Under the pieces are notes generated by a model that had not been told where the DNA came from, made no database searches, and saw only the letters and a list, made by a program, of their open reading frames with translations. This document shows positions 46,186-57,839 of a stretch of 64,000 nt of DNA, in pieces. The DNA lies in contig NC_080677.1 in the NCBI RefSeq assembly GCF_030445035.2, positions 31,843,329 through 31,907,328 of the forward strand. Direction: 5' to 3'. The translations under genes were made by a program, and so were the position numbers. The number at the start of each line of letters is the position of its first letter. Position 1 is the first letter of the stretch. The stretch comes from Dasypus novemcinctus. Taxonomy: Eukaryota; Chordata; Mammalia; Cingulata; Dasypodidae.

Positions 46186-46305
46186 TTTTTTTAATTTTCC
46201 ATTTCATTTGGATTATCTAATCTGTTGTGTACAGTTGTTCATAGTTTTTGCTTATAATCATTTTTATTTCTGTAAGATCATTAGTGGCATTACCATTTTC
46301 TTTTT
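46186..46305 (-). mobile_element. L1 ORF2 internal fragment, antisense
   Basis: On the minus strand, tcttacagaaataaaaatg and gattataagcaaaaactatg match the region just upstream of the L1 reverse transcriptase. It is isolated: neither flank continues as L1. A T9 run at 46184-46192 bounds it like a poly(A) tail. Confidence 0.65.
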
Positions 46306-46730
46306 TTTTCCCCTCCCTCCCCCTACCCCCTGCCCTGTTGTTTTTCTGTTGTCTGTGTCCATTCACTATGTGATCTTCTGTATTTATTTCTCTTTTTGTC
46401 TTCTCTTCTCATTTTTTTCCTCTAGGATTCACCAGGATTCGATCCTGGGGACCTCTGATATGCAGAGAGGTTCTCTGTCACTTGCGCCACCTCAGTTCCT
46501 GGTTTCTGTTGTACCTCGCCTTGACTCCCCCCTTGATCTCTCTTTTGTTGCGTCATCATCTTGCTGTGTGACTCACTTGCACAGGCACTGGCTCATGACG
46601 CAGGCACTCAGGTGGGCACTCAGCTCACGGTGCAGGCATGCTTTTTACCAGGAAGCCCCAGGGATCAAACCCAGGTCCCCGCATATGGTAGGGGGAAGCC
46701 CAATCGCTTGAACCACATCTGCTTCCCTTC
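46306..46730 (-). mobile_element. Two-headed SINE, minus strand
   Basis: The first head is at right (ttgaaccacatctgcttccc on the plus strand). The second, internal head is seen as gattcgatcctggggacc and cacttgcgccacctcag. Same architecture as the element at 40930, uninterrupted. Together with the L1 piece it may be flanked by aatgcattctt (46175-46185) and attgcattctt (46731-46741). Confidence 0.85.
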
Positions 46731-46741
46731 ATTGCATTCTT

Positions 46742-46964
46742 AACTGCAGCAACCTTCTCAAGAGAATGAGAACAATATTTGGGGTTTTATATGGAAAGCT
46801 TATCCAAAAGCTGGATGAAGGATTGAGAATCAAAACATCCTTTACTAAATGACAGAAAGGCAGGTGCTCACAAAAAGATTGGTATGAGCAAGTCCATGGC
46901 AGAGAATTGTGCAGGTACAACTCACAGACAATGCAAGTGGTGCTCTCTAGAATGTACAGTATAA
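46742..46964. other. Unique DNA
   Basis: Nothing recognised. Confidence 0.4.
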
Positions 46965-47565
46965 ACCTGTACAAAGTACATGGCAAATACCACTACTGGG
47001 TATTTACACAGAAGAACTGAGACCAGTGACATGAACAGACATATGCATACTGATATTCATAGCAGTGTTATTCAAAACTGCCAAAAGTTGGAAACAAACC
47101 ATGTGTCCATCAACTGATGAATGGATAAACAAATTGTGGTAGAATATTATACAACTGTAAGAAGAAATGGAATCATAAAGCATATGACAATATGAATGAA
47201 CCTGGAGACATTATGTTGAGTGAAGTAAGCCAGACACGAAAGGACAAATAATGTATGATTGCACTACTATGAACTAAAAATATTGTGTAACATATTGCAT
47301 GATTCCATTTATATAAAATGTAAATATAAATCAATTTATAAAGATGAAATTAGATTAGTGGTTATGTAGGGCAAGAGAAGGCATGCTAAGGAGTGTGGAA
47401 TTTTTCTCTTTGGAGTAATGGAATAGCTCTAAAATTTGGGAGCATGACGAATGCTCAACATTGTGATTAAACTAAAAGCCATTGATTATACACTTTGGAT
47501 GGATCTTATGGTATGTGACTATATCTCAATAAAACTGCTTAATAAATAAATAAATAAATGTGCAA
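46965..47565 (+). mobile_element. L1 LINE 3' end
   Basis: Sense L1 3' sequence: ctactgggtatttacacag, atatgcatactgatattcatagc, tgaatggataaacaaattg, gagtgaagtaagccagac, tatatctcaataaaactgc, then an (aaat)n tail. Confidence 0.8.
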
Positions 47566-47639
47566 GAATAGCCAGAAATAGCAGCTATGTACAGCAAGGG
47601 AAGCATAGAGATTGAGAGGTGAAGAATTTTCTTGTTTGT
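47566..47639. other. Short unique spacer
   Basis: Nothing recognised between the two L1 ends. Confidence 0.4.
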
Positions 47640-47800
47640 GTTTGTTTATTATTATTATTATTGAAATAATGAAAATGCTCTAATGATACAAGTAATGAAT
47701 TCACAACTATGTGACTATACCAAATACCACTGATTGTACACCTTGGATGAATTGTATGCTTTATTATTATGTATCAATAAAATCGAGGTTTTTTTAAATT
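47640..47800 (+). mobile_element. L1-type 3'-end fragment
   Basis: A (att)n stretch, then gaaataatgaaaatgctcta, ccactgattgtacaccttgg, atgtatcaataaaatcg and a T run. Related to the antisense piece at 38395. Confidence 0.65.
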
Positions 47801-48289
47801 ACATGGTGACTCCAAGCAAAAATGAAACAGAAATAGAAAACAGCAATGAGGCTAAGCATAGGGTCAGGAACTCGAGCAAAATGCCTGGACAAAAGACTCA
47901 ACATCAAGAATAAATTTTGGATTTTGGACAATAGATATAGGCATCCACAAAAAGACAATAGGTCTTACTCAGCCAAGTTTGCTGTGGCTTTCCCTGTATT
48001 TTCCTTCATAGAGTTTCCATGATCTGGGTTACCCAACTCAGCCCTGTGGTCCCCCATAGTCAGACTATTTTACTCCTATTTCTTCTTGGGTTCCTACAGT
48101 GTTCTTAACTCTACCAGCAACACCCCATATTTTGGGCTACATCACCCCTCCTGCTTTGATCAGGACTTCCTAATCCTCCAGTATGAATTCAAAGCCCTAA
48201 AATGAGCATGCCCCATGACCAAGCAATTCTGTTTCTAGGAATTTGCTCAAAGGAAATAGTCATTAGTACTCATAATAGTGGTGATAACG
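47801..48289. other. Unique DNA
   Basis: Nothing recognised. Confidence 0.4.
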
Positions 48290-48300
48290 GGAAATAAGAG

Positions 48301-48716
48301 GGCAGCAGACTTGGCCCAGTGGTTAGGGCGTCCATCTACCACATGGGAGGTCCGCGGTTCAAACCGCGGGCCTCTTTGACCCGTGTGGAGCTGGCCCATG
48401 CGCAGTGCTGATGTGTGCAAGGAGTGCCCTGCCACACAGGGGTGTCCCCCACATAGGGGAGCCCCACGCGCAAGGAGTGCACCCTATAAGGAGAGCCGCC
48501 CAGCACGAAAGAAAGCACAACCTGCCCAGGAATGGCACCACACACACGGAGAGCTGAAGCAGCAAGATGATGCAACAAAAGGAAACACAGATTCCCGTTT
48601 CACTGACAACAACAGAAGCAGACAAAAGAAGACGCAGCAAATAGAACAGAGAACAGACAACGGGGGGCAGGGGTAGGGGGAGAGAAATAAATAAATAAAT
48701 CTTTTTTTAAAAAAAA
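48301..48716 (+). mobile_element. Full-length DAS-type SINE
   Basis: Ggcagcagacttggcccagt head, B box ggttcaaaccgcgggcc, full body with gacaacaacagaagcag and a (taaa)n tail. Perfect 11-bp TSD ggaaataagag at 48290-48300 and 48717-48727. Confidence 0.95.
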
Positions 48717-48727
48717 GGAAATAAGAG

Positions 48728-48852
48728 AAATGTCCAACAAGAGGGAATTGTTTAAAGAAACTATTTTACAGTTATATAGAGGCGATTCAGGCAGTCATTT
48801 AAAATAATTAAGTGAAGAAAGCTGAATGTAGAGAGATGTTTAAGATGTGAGG
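48728..48852. other. Unique DNA
   Basis: Nothing recognised. Confidence 0.4.
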
Positions 48853-49462
48853 TGTGGCAGTTTGAGATTACTTTTATGAATCCTCAAAAAAGAGACAGAC
48901 TATGTTTGTAAACTGGTCTGTTCCTCTGGTTGTAATTTCCTTTGATGGTATTAAATTAAAAGGTTTTAAGATGACGTAATAAAATCAATTTAGGACTTTG
49001 ATTAGACCACATCTGTAGGTTGTGACTCAGATTGAGTCCCCGCCCCCTTACTGGGCTGATATAAAAAGACACTCATTCAGGAAGATTCTCAGAAAGGAGA
49101 GAACGTGGTTATTTCAGTCCTGCCATGTGACAGAAAGGAGAAGCCTCAGACAGCTGAAGCTCTGGGGAGAGATGAGCCATTTGCCTGATAGTTTTCAGCT
49201 GAAGAGAACAGAGCAGCTGAGCGGCTGAGGAGGAAGGAAACGAGCCCAATGCCAAAGAGTGATATAGGAAGCCCTGAGAGACCAGGTAGAGATTGCCCGC
49301 CATCTTGCTTCAACACGTGGCAGCTGACTTTGGTGAGGAAGCAACCTTGAGTTGAACTCTTTAGGGCCTTGTAACTGCAAGCTTTTACCTCAAATAAAAC
49401 CTTTATAAATGCCAACCGATTTCTGTTACTTTGTATCGGCACCTCTTTGGCTGATTAATATA
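48853..49462 (+). mobile_element. Solo LTR of the same ERVL-like group
   Basis: 610 bp from tgtggcagtttgagatt to a decayed ggctgattaatata end. The 3' block ctgcaagcttttacctc, aaataaaacctttata, gtatcggcacctctttgg parallels 1100-1492 and the reverse of 37457-37904. Imperfect TSD tgagg (48848-48852) versus taagg (49463-49467). Non-coding. Confidence 0.8.
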
Positions 49463-49467
49463 TAAGG

Positions 49468-50529
49468 TTTAAGTTTTTAAAAATCAGGTTACAAAACAAA
49501 ATGACAAAAAACATTTTTTTGAAAAATCTACCTAGATATTGGAAAGAAGATTTGAACAATATACTATACACCAAAATATCAGCAGTGCTTCCCTCTGAGT
49601 AGTGGAATTATTTTTCAGTAGCATTTACTGTGAAGTTGGTTTTCACACAATTACAAATGTAATATGGTATCTTTGTACAAAAACAGGAAAAAACAAGAAA
49701 GCCTAAAGAAGATAATAAAAATTACCCATAATCCCACCACCCAAAAAAAAACTATTAACATTTTTGAGTATATCTTTCTGATCATTTTTAAAATTAAAAA
49801 TAACTTCTTTATTGCTATAAAACAGCACATATTCAATGTTGAAAGACTGAAAATATAGACAAGCCGAAAGAAAGTATGTACTGAACAATTTTTATTTTAT
49901 TTATTTTGCTGATTCCTAACCATAAATTTTCAACAATGAATATACACTGCTTTTCTAATGAAAAAAATTTTTTAAAAACTTACAATCATGCCTTTGCATT
50001 TCCTCAGCTTCACCTGAATTACAGGAATTCAGAAAAGAAAATCACTTGGTGTTAATAGCTGTTATGTCTTAATATATAAACCTCCCCAGTTTCAGTTGGG
50101 ACTTTCTGTACCTTCCATTGTTTCCTATCATGGGTGACAGCATGAAGCCTACTGAGACCAAGAAACAAAAGCCATGGAGGAGAAAGAGGAATCAAAAGAC
50201 AGATAGGGACCAATGGCCCCAGAAACCATTGCTCACAGTGGTAAATTTAGATGGGATTTGAACCCCAAGACCAGATAGGGTACTAGCCATGCTTGCCAAA
50301 AATCTAACCCTGGGTCACAGAAGTAAACTGGGCAAGTCTTTCAATATGGCTGTCTGGTCCAGGTGGGGGAGTCAGGACTCCAATCTCCAGCTAGGGATGG
50401 GGTGAGCCTTGTCAAAGTAACCAAGCAAGCCGGGGCAAAATGAGCCAAGGCAGAACTCCATCACGTGGTCTGTAGGGGACATAGTGGTAATGCAGACCAC
50501 TGAATACGGGACCTGTTTGGCTCTGAAGA
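49468..50529. other. AT-rich DNA, partly old LINE-like
   Basis: 49700-49770 (ttacccataatcccaccacc) resembles the block near 11460, an unnamed old repeat. The remainder is unassigned and non-coding. Confidence 0.4.
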
Positions 50530-50930
50530 CATTTCATCCACCCATCCATTCACTCAGCAAGTATTTATTAAGCTACTACAAGCATCAGATGTTACGCTAA
50601 GTACTAGACACACACAACAAAAATCTGTAGGTGTAACACATAGAGAGAAATTTTAAACCAATGTGGCAATCACACAATCAGACACACAGCAACAGACTGT
50701 AGCAAGCGCTTCAAAGGTGAATCAGAGTGCTCTAGAGTACACCGAAGGTATTCAGTTCCTGTTGGGAAGGAGTTGCCAGGGAAGACTTGCCTGAGGAAGT
50801 GATATTTCAGCAGAGACCAAAAGGTTGAGCGGGAGCCAGCCAGGAAAAGGGTGGATGAGAAAGCATTCCAGACAGAGGAGGCAGCTTGGGAGAGGAGCCT
50901 CAGGACACATAAGCAGGGACAAACAGGGGT
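50530..50930 (-). mobile_element. L2 LINE 3' end, antisense
   Basis: Cattcactcagcaagtattt and the decayed ttacgctaagtactagac start reverse-complement the L2 3' end. Further in come gccagggaagacttgcctg, gatatttcagcagagacc and gcattccagacagagg, typical of L2. Confidence 0.8.
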
Positions 50931-51174
50931 CTACAGAGGGCTATGCCTGGTTATGACTGGCCACTCGACCCTGGGTCACAGAAGCCCAAGCTAGCTCCTA
51001 ACCCCACTGAAGAGCAGTGGCGGTGGCAGGGAGTACAGCCTCTGCCGGGGCACATGTGTGGCCCGAGCTGTGAGGAGCTCAGTTCAGGGCCATGCGAGGA
51101 CGTTAATGGACTCAAGGCATTTTTGCTTTTGTGGGCTATTTCTTCCATTAGAACTATATTTAAAATTATATCTT
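50931..51174. other. Unique DNA
   Basis: GC-rich at 50960-51090. Nothing recognised. Confidence 0.4.
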
Positions 51175-51187
51175 AAAATTCAGTTGG

Positions 51188-51609
51188 GGGAAGCGGACTT
51201 GGCCCAGTGGTTACGGCGTCCGTCTACCACATGGGAGGTCCATGGTTCAAACCCCAGGCCTCCCTGACCCGTGTGGAGCTGGCCCATGCGCAGTGCTGAT
51301 GCGCGCAAGGAGTGCCCTGCCACATTGGGGTGTCCCTGCTTAGGGGAGCCCCACACGCAAGGAGTGCGCCCCCTAAGGAGAGCCGCCCAGCACGAAAGAA
51401 AGTGCAGCCTGCCCAAGAATGGCATCGCACACATGGAGAGGTGACAAAACAAGATGACCCAACAAAAAAGAAACACAGAGTCCCATGCCGCTAACAACAA
51501 TAGAAGCGGACAAAGAAGAACACACAGCAAATAGACACAGAGAACAGACAAGTAGGGTGGGGGAGGGGGTGAAGGGGAGAGAAATAAATAAAGAAATCTT
51601 AAAAAAAAA
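51188..51609 (+). mobile_element. Full-length DAS-type SINE
   Basis: Gggaagcggacttggcccag head, ggttacggcg A-box side, B box ggttcaaaccccaggcc, full body and A-rich tail. Perfect 13-bp TSD aaaattcagttgg at 51175-51187 and 51610-51622. Confidence 0.95.
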
Positions 51610-51622
51610 AAAATTCAGTTGG

Positions 51623-52050
51623 TATAAAGACAAATATAATCCAGGCTGGGCTGTAGTCATTTTAATCTGACTTTCGAAGTAATTAAAATTTAAAAATTTT
51701 CGTGGGCCCCTAAAAGTATCATGGGCCCTAAGGACTGTACCTTCTATGTCTAATGGATAAACTGGACCTGGCTAAGGAAAGTGGAGGTAGAGGAAGCAAG
51801 GTGGACCTAACCCATCGGCCCAAAAGAGTGAGGATAAAGAAATTTCTGAAAGCCTTGCAGGGCTGTCAGAAGATACTTGGGACTATTTTGAAATCTTTGT
51901 TGACTTTCAAACAAACAGAAATGATCACATCACACATTAGTGTTATCTGCTTACACTCATCTACTGCTTTCTGCATTTTACATTTACAAGGTATGTCTCA
52001 ACTCAGCATGTCGTTTTAGTATGGGATGTATTACTCTTCTACTCCCTGCG
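51623..52050. other. Unique DNA
   Basis: Nothing recognised. The 88-codon plus frame at 51753-52019 has no family resemblance. Confidence 0.4.
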
Positions 52051-52080
52051 CTAGCCGGAGCTAGCCGGAGTTAGAGCGAG
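52051..52080. repeat. Decamer ctagccggag, about 2.5 copies
   Basis: Two exact copies at 52051-52070 and a diverged third. It contains CpG and a CTAG core. Function unknown. Confidence 0.8.
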
Positions 52081-52139
52081 TGCTCAGTTATCTCGTTCTC
52101 TCTGAGAGCCAAGGACTATCTGGCAAGATGGCGGGCTTC
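52081..52139. other. Short unique spacer
   Basis: It includes aagatggcggg, close to a YY1 core, at about 52124-52135. Confidence 0.4.
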
Positions 52140-52265
52140 AAAGTCAAGACAGCGCTGGGTTCAAGATTCCCCATACCACTTACTGGTTGTGTGACCTTGG
52201 GCAAGTTGCTTAACCTAGTAGTCTCAAAATATCATTGTAAGACTTAAGTGAAATACTGGATCTAA
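52140..52265 (+). mobile_element. MIR SINE fragment
   Basis: Sense MIR: gctgggttcaagattcc, cacttactggttgtgtgacc, ttgggcaagttgcttaacc. Confidence 0.8.
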
Positions 52266-52386
52266 AACATCAGTACCACTCAAAACTAATTGAAGAATGT
52301 TTTAAGCTTCATAAAGAGGGCTACAGCTTAGAATACTATCAAAATTTGAGTATCTCCTGCTTACAGTGGGCAACTGGATACAGTGT
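52266..52386. other. Unique DNA
   Basis: Nothing recognised. Confidence 0.4.
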
Positions 52387-52402
52387 GGGGGGGGGGGGGG
52401 GG
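52387..52402. repeat. Homopolymer run of about 16 G
   Basis: An unbroken G run followed by agg-caggg-agggg, also a G-quadruplex candidate. Its length may be affected by sequencing error. Confidence 0.85.
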
Positions 52403-53667
52403 AGGCAGGGAGGGGAAGTTGGTGTTTGAGGAAAGACGGGAAAACCAGGATTGAAAATCTGTGTCAGTCAGTGTCCTTGGGAGAGCTGAGGCACAGACAC
52501 CTGGGACCTGGCTGTGTGGGCTTCCAGGGAACAAGCTGTAAGTTCATAATTAGGCCACTTGAAAGTAACAATGTCCTCAGGTGTTGGCCAGGTTGAAAAT
52601 GGATTCTAGGTGTCCTGCAATCTTTAGAGGTTTTCCGTGGTTGCAGATGAAAATGAATTCTGAACTTCTCTGAGTAGATTTCATGAAGTATATCTGGTAA
52701 ATTACCAATAAAACTTAACTGAGTTCATCTCATATCTGGGGACTCTTAAAGTCTCTATCATAAAACTCCACTGATGAAAGACTTTCTTATTGATTGCAAT
52801 CATTATTGGCTCAGCCTGCCCAGCAAAAAGCAAATACGCATTACACCCTTTGAGAAAACACATTTCAGAAACTCACCAATTTTATGAGACAGGTCTAAGA
52901 GATGAAAGCAGTTATCCAAAGTCCCACTATGATTTTTTTTCAGAGGACTGCCTAAACCAGGAAGGTCCCCACAATCCAGAAAATTCCAGAGTGGCAGGCT
53001 GCTACAATTCAAGAGACCAGGCTATAACCATGTGGTCTGATTAGAAAGATGTTCCCAAGTCCAAGAAGCCTAATTTGCTCTTATATTAACATTTCTCATC
53101 TATTAACTCAGCATACCAACTATTGATCTGAAAATAAAAATAGTTCTTGCTCTCACATAACAAAGAAGATCTGCGATTTATAAGGAAAGAAATGCTTATT
53201 CTCAATTACATAATAGAAAGAAATCATTGTTTCCTTATTACAAAGGTACCTAATTAACAAAGATTTTCATTTTTCCCCCATGCCACAGGGAGCCAATCAC
53301 TATTCTGAGCACATAGCCATCCCTTAGGTACATCAAAATTTGCATTTTGAGACAATGCCATAGAATGAAACAAAATATAGATTTGGCATGAGGTTTTGAA
53401 GGGTGAGGATAGAGCGATCTGTTAAGTGGTGATTGTGTTCCTCAGGAACAGGCAAGGGAATTCTTTAGCCTGTCTGGATCCACTCCACAATTTTTCACTC
53501 TGTCTGCAAAAAACCCTCTTTAGATTTCTCAGCATAATAAATAAGATATTTTATATTTTCCCCTACTCCCATGGAAGTTTCTCACAGCATATAAAAAAAT
53601 TAAGGTATATTAAACAGAATCCCAGAAGTTATGGTATAATTAAGTATAAATAAAAATAGTATTTTGA
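52403..53667. other. Unique AT-rich DNA
   Basis: No repeat or gene recognised over about 1.2 kb. Confidence 0.45.
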
Positions 53668-53960
53668 TTAAACGATACCATCCAGTGCTGGTAAAGGTGT
53701 GGCAAAATTAGTGCTCCCTGCATTGCTGATTGCATGGTAAATTGGTACCATCCTTTAGAAAACAACACAGTAATGTGTATCATTAACTTTTCAAATGTTT
53801 AATACTCTTTGACTCAATGATCTTCAGTCTGGAATTCTATTGTATTGACCCAAAACAAGGGGAAAGCTATATGTGAAAATGTTCAATGAGGTAACATTTA
53901 TGAAACTGGAAAGCTGAAAATGGCCTAAATGTTCAAAATTAGGGCATTTCCTTACCTGTA
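53668..53960 (+). mobile_element. Decayed L1M-type 3' fragment
   Basis: Gctggtaaaggtgtggcaa, a diverged ttctattgtattgaccc, tatgtgaaaatgttcaatg and gaaaatggcctaaatgttc follow the sense order of an old L1 3' end. Confidence 0.55.
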
Positions 53961-54134
53961 GGCCAGAAATTTAGATGCTCATCTAGCAACATTTAAGATA
54001 TATCAGAATACTTCATCTGCTATCACTGTCTAAAATATTACCAAATAAGGCAAGAAGCTATACATCCAGAAGTTCCCTTGTCAAATACAGATCTTCGCAC
54101 ATGCAAACACACATACAAAACAGAAAATAAACAG
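53961..54134. other. Unique DNA
   Basis: Nothing recognised. Confidence 0.4.
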
Positions 54135-54575
54135 CAAGATGGCAAGATGTGGGACATAAATCCAGCTATATCAGTATTATACTAAGTATTAGTTAGCTAA
54201 ATACTTCAATTAAAAGGTGGAGATTATCAAGCTTAGTTTTTTAAAAAATGATTCAACTATATGCCATATGAACTTTAAATAAAGTATCCAAAAAGACTGA
54301 AAATAAACGATGGATAAAAGATATTACCATGTAAATGATAATCATAAGAAAGATGGCATGGCTCTACTATCAGACAAAGTAGACCTCAAGATAAGAAATA
54401 TTACCAGAGATACAGAGAAACATTGCACAATGATAAAAGGTCAATTCATCAGGAAGATGTAGCAATCCTAAATTTGTATATACCTTTTAACATAAACTTA
54501 AAAAATACACAAAGCAAAAATTGGTAGACTAAAAGGAGAAATAAATAAATCCGCAATCATGGTTGGATAACAAAT
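54135..54575 (+). pseudogene. Decayed L1 ORF2 fragment (endonuclease region)
   Basis: Sense L1 ORF2 relic: tgataatcataagaaagatgg, ctactatcagacaaagtag, ataagaaatattaccagag, gtcaattcatcaggaagatg, then ctaaaaggagaaataaat. It corresponds to the endonuclease domain region. Frames are broken by many stops. Confidence 0.7.
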
Positions 54576-54824
54576 GTGGGTCTCTGAGTCATGATATATC
54601 ACTGATAGTTTAGCTCAGAATCATCTCTGAGATGACTTGTAGGCTGTCCCTGAAGGAACGGAACAGGGAAAGGTGAAGAACAGGTTTCGGGGATAGGTTG
54701 GTGGGGAACTGGAGCAGCAGGAGAATTTTGGGGCCAAATGGAAAAGAAAGAGAAAGTCAAAAAGGAGAATAGATAACAGGAAGAAAAGTAGTGGGAAGAT
54801 TTGAAAGGAACAAGAAAGAGGGTG
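54576..54824. other. Unique DNA
   Basis: An 81-codon minus frame at 54599-54844 shows no family. No gene supported. Confidence 0.4.
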
Positions 54825-54990
54825 AACTCAGTTTGAATCCCCATTTTAACACTTCTTAAGCAACCTTGGACAAGTCACTTAACTTTCTAATATTCAGTTT
54901 TGACACCTATAAAAAAGGAGAGGAAGTTAAACATATAACATATGTGAAAAATGCTGGCACACAGTGGGTACTCCCCTTTTTCACACTATT
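54825..54990 (+). mobile_element. MIR SINE
   Basis: Sense MIR: gtttgaatccccatttt, cttggacaagtcacttaac, ctggcacacagtgggtac. Confidence 0.8.
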
Positions 54991-55154
54991 TCCTGAAAGT
55001 GTCTCAAGGTTTCTGCAAAGAACCAAGAAATGAACTGGTCAGGGATCCAGCACTCAAATCATCATATAAAAAAGAAAAAATAATTTACCTAGTCCCATAA
55101 AGATCTGGAAAACTTCAAAACAACCTGGCCTCCAGGACCTTCTCCTGGTTACTA
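54991..55154. other. Unique DNA
   Basis: Nothing recognised. Confidence 0.4.
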
Positions 55155-55365
55155 TTCACTTCAGCAAGTGAAAATAGCTCCACGTTATGTACCAGGCACT
55201 GGGTTGAGTGCTTTTTGTGAGTTATTAAATTTTCTAATCTACTCTATAAAATTTTCTATAATCTGCTACTATTCTCTTTTTACAGATAAGGAAACTGAGA
55301 GTTAAGTCCCAAGCCAGGATATGACCACAGAGAGTTTTGACTCCAGAGCCTGCACTATGTGCCTT
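55155..55365 (-). mobile_element. MIR SINE, antisense
   Basis: Antisense MIR: acgttatgtaccaggcactg, a diverged gggttgagtgctttttg, cttttacagataaggaaac, ttttgactccagagcctgc. Confidence 0.8.
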
Positions 55366-55509
55366 CTAAGAACCAAATGAGCCACAACTGAAATTTGAAT
55401 CACAACTGCTTGGTGAAAGGTACTCTTCGGCAAATTATTATATTTAAAATCAAATGTCAAGTTGTCAGAGAAATGACTCAATCTTTCCTATGACTTTTTG
55501 TTCCAAATT

Positions 55510-56060
55510 AGAACTTTCCCTTCATAAGTTCTGCTCTGAGAAGTTGTAAAAGTGACCTTTCTTCCTGAAGGAGGATTTGATGAGTGAGTTTGCTCCCTGA
55601 CACACCAAGAGCATCAGGTCCAAAGCAGCAATGTCTCAACTTGTGTTTCTCTTGCAAGCAACAGACATGTACTGATGAAGTAAACCAGGAGGTAAGGGAA
55701 TTTAATGGGAAAATCTGGAAAAGCTGAAGAACCACGATCTGGGAGTGGCTGTAGACTCTAAGAACACACTCTTCTGGGAGTCTCTGCCAGGAGGAATCAG
55801 CCGCCATCTTTGCCTTAAGACATTCCACCCAAGGTTCCACTTCCCAATAGAACGTCTGATTGGCCAGGCTTGGGTCACATGGCCATCCCTTAACTAGGGA
55901 ATGGTAGGACAGCCCCACCAAAATGGTGTATACTGCAGAGAAGGAGGATTCACAAAAGAGAATCCATGTTCTGTTACCAGAAGAAAGGCAATAGACACTG
56001 GGCAGTCAAAATCAGCAGTCGCCCATTAAATTAAGGGAAGCAGGAGATTCCTGAACTGCA
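55510..56060. mobile_element. Ancient interspersed repeat, class uncertain
   Basis: The order gcaagcaacagacatgtac, ctgattggccaggcttggg, tcacatggccatccctt, gttctgttaccagaagaaa, gacactgggcagtcaaaa recalls an old mammalian repeat that I cannot name with certainty. The 137-codon minus frame inside is not regarded as a gene. Confidence 0.5.
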
Positions 56061-57839
56061 AATGGACCCAGATATATATGCAGGAGTAAACCCAAGCCTT
56101 GTAGTACTACACGAGCAGTTGAAAAAGTGACTCTCCCCGCTGCTCTGGCAGCTCTAGATATAGTTATAATCATATGTTATGGTATCATTAGGCAAGTAGC
56201 ACGTGAAATCAACTAGGAACATTTCATTTTAAACTTTGCTGATTTTTCAAATTTGCTTTGCATTCTCAGTAATGATTTCTTGCTCTATTTTTATGCCTCC
56301 TCAAAGAAAGTACCGTCATACATGATGTTAGCTCCATTAGACATGAAGTAAGCATTATTTATGATTATAATTAGGGTTATGAAGCATTAAAAGTAGGAAA
56401 GAAAATTATCTCCACAGACCTTTCCAAAGCCTTTAAAGTTGGGGTTTAATTTGTGAGACTTTTGCTTTCTCCATGCCATGGGGTGAAGAGTGATAATGCA
56501 AAGGTAGTCGATGGCTAAGGAACCCCTTACTCACAGTGAGTAACACGGAAGTGCTTGGCAATTTCCTAGATTCCAAACTTTAAAAAAAAAAAAAAGGGAT
56601 CCTGGATGAACTCAGCCTTCGTTGACAATTTGAGTAGAAGTGAGGCCTCTCCTATCTGGATACCTTTCAGGGAGGTCAGATGGGCCGGCCATGGTAAATT
56701 GGAATTAAAGGATTACTCAGGGCACAGACCAGATGGCAGATGACTAAGAAAAGACTCAACTAGATTAGTGCAAAACTGCACTTTATCAGCATGTGAAACA
56801 TTTGTTGGTGCTTATGTAAGACCACTATTGGTGGATAGGAGTGTCTGCTCTGCTCCTACCCCCAAAATTGGCTGAACCTTCCTCTTTATTGACAAACATG
56901 GCGCAGAGATGTTTACAGGAAAGTTACCTTGCAATGGGGGTGGGAACACAGGAGAAAAGTAAAATAAAAGAAGAAAATGAAACTAATTTTAGAGTCCCAA
57001 ACAATGAAGTCACTTTAAGATATTAACAAATAGGTACAGCCCAATTAAATAAAAATTTTAAGGTTAAAAAAATCAAAGTGTTTGATTAACTTCATTTTTG
57101 TCTCATATTTTTCAATTGAATAATCATCAAGATTATTCAAAATATGAATAATCATCATATTTTCAATTGAATAATCATCATGAGTGCTTGTTTTACAGTC
57201 TGGAAATAAGACTTTTGTCTTCCCTTACACAGATCCCACTGGTCATAATGAAGATAGATATCTTTAGATGCTGTTACCATTAGCAAATATGGTTCCTGTT
57301 GACTAAGTGGCTAGGGGAAGATGATAATAGCAGGAGCATAGTTGAGAGACAGCCATGTCTTAATGTTCTTACTTTTCAACCCTGACACTTGCCTGATGCT
57401 GACAACTAGAGGGCATTTCTCCAACTTTTATAGATATTTCTCTTCACAAACTCATTCAGTAGTTCTTCCTGAAGGGTTCTAGGGGCACCTTGGCTTAAGA
57501 CACTTGGGACAAAGAGAGTTCCTTGAGCTGCATCTAGAAATCATAGCTAACAATGGTTAGCATCTATGAGTTAAGAAGTAGATAATATTATCATTCCCAA
57601 GGAATCAGAACTCCAAGTCTTTCTGAGTATGGGCCCAAATGTTCTTTGACATGAAGAAATCACAAGTCAAAAAGTAACATAAAAACTGGTCAGACCTGAT
57701 AAACTCTATAGGGCCTGAGCAGATAAAGCCATGAAATAACTCTAAAGCACATATGTGATTCCCATGTAAAAAGAAACTCAAGGATATGAGCCCACAGACC
57801 TAAGACATAGAAGAATTCATACCCAAAGAATTAAAGAAA
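56061..57839. other. Unique DNA with a small local duplication
   Basis: It contains the 57104-57180 compound repeat listed separately and an A14 run near 56583. Nothing coding recognised. Confidence 0.45.
57104..57180. repeat. Local direct-plus-inverted repeat
   Basis: GAATAATCATCA occurs at 57118-57129, 57146-57157 and 57169-57180. A longer ttttcaattgaataatcat block repeats about 51 bp apart. GAATAATC and GATTATTC (57118-57138) can pair as an 8-bp stem. Confidence 0.85.

Noticed and set aside
45980-46711. 243-codon frame, the longest in the window
   Set aside because: It spans the dimeric SINE, an L1 fragment and the two-headed SINE.
54135-54575. Functional L1 ORF2
   Set aside because: Only a fragment with many stops remains.
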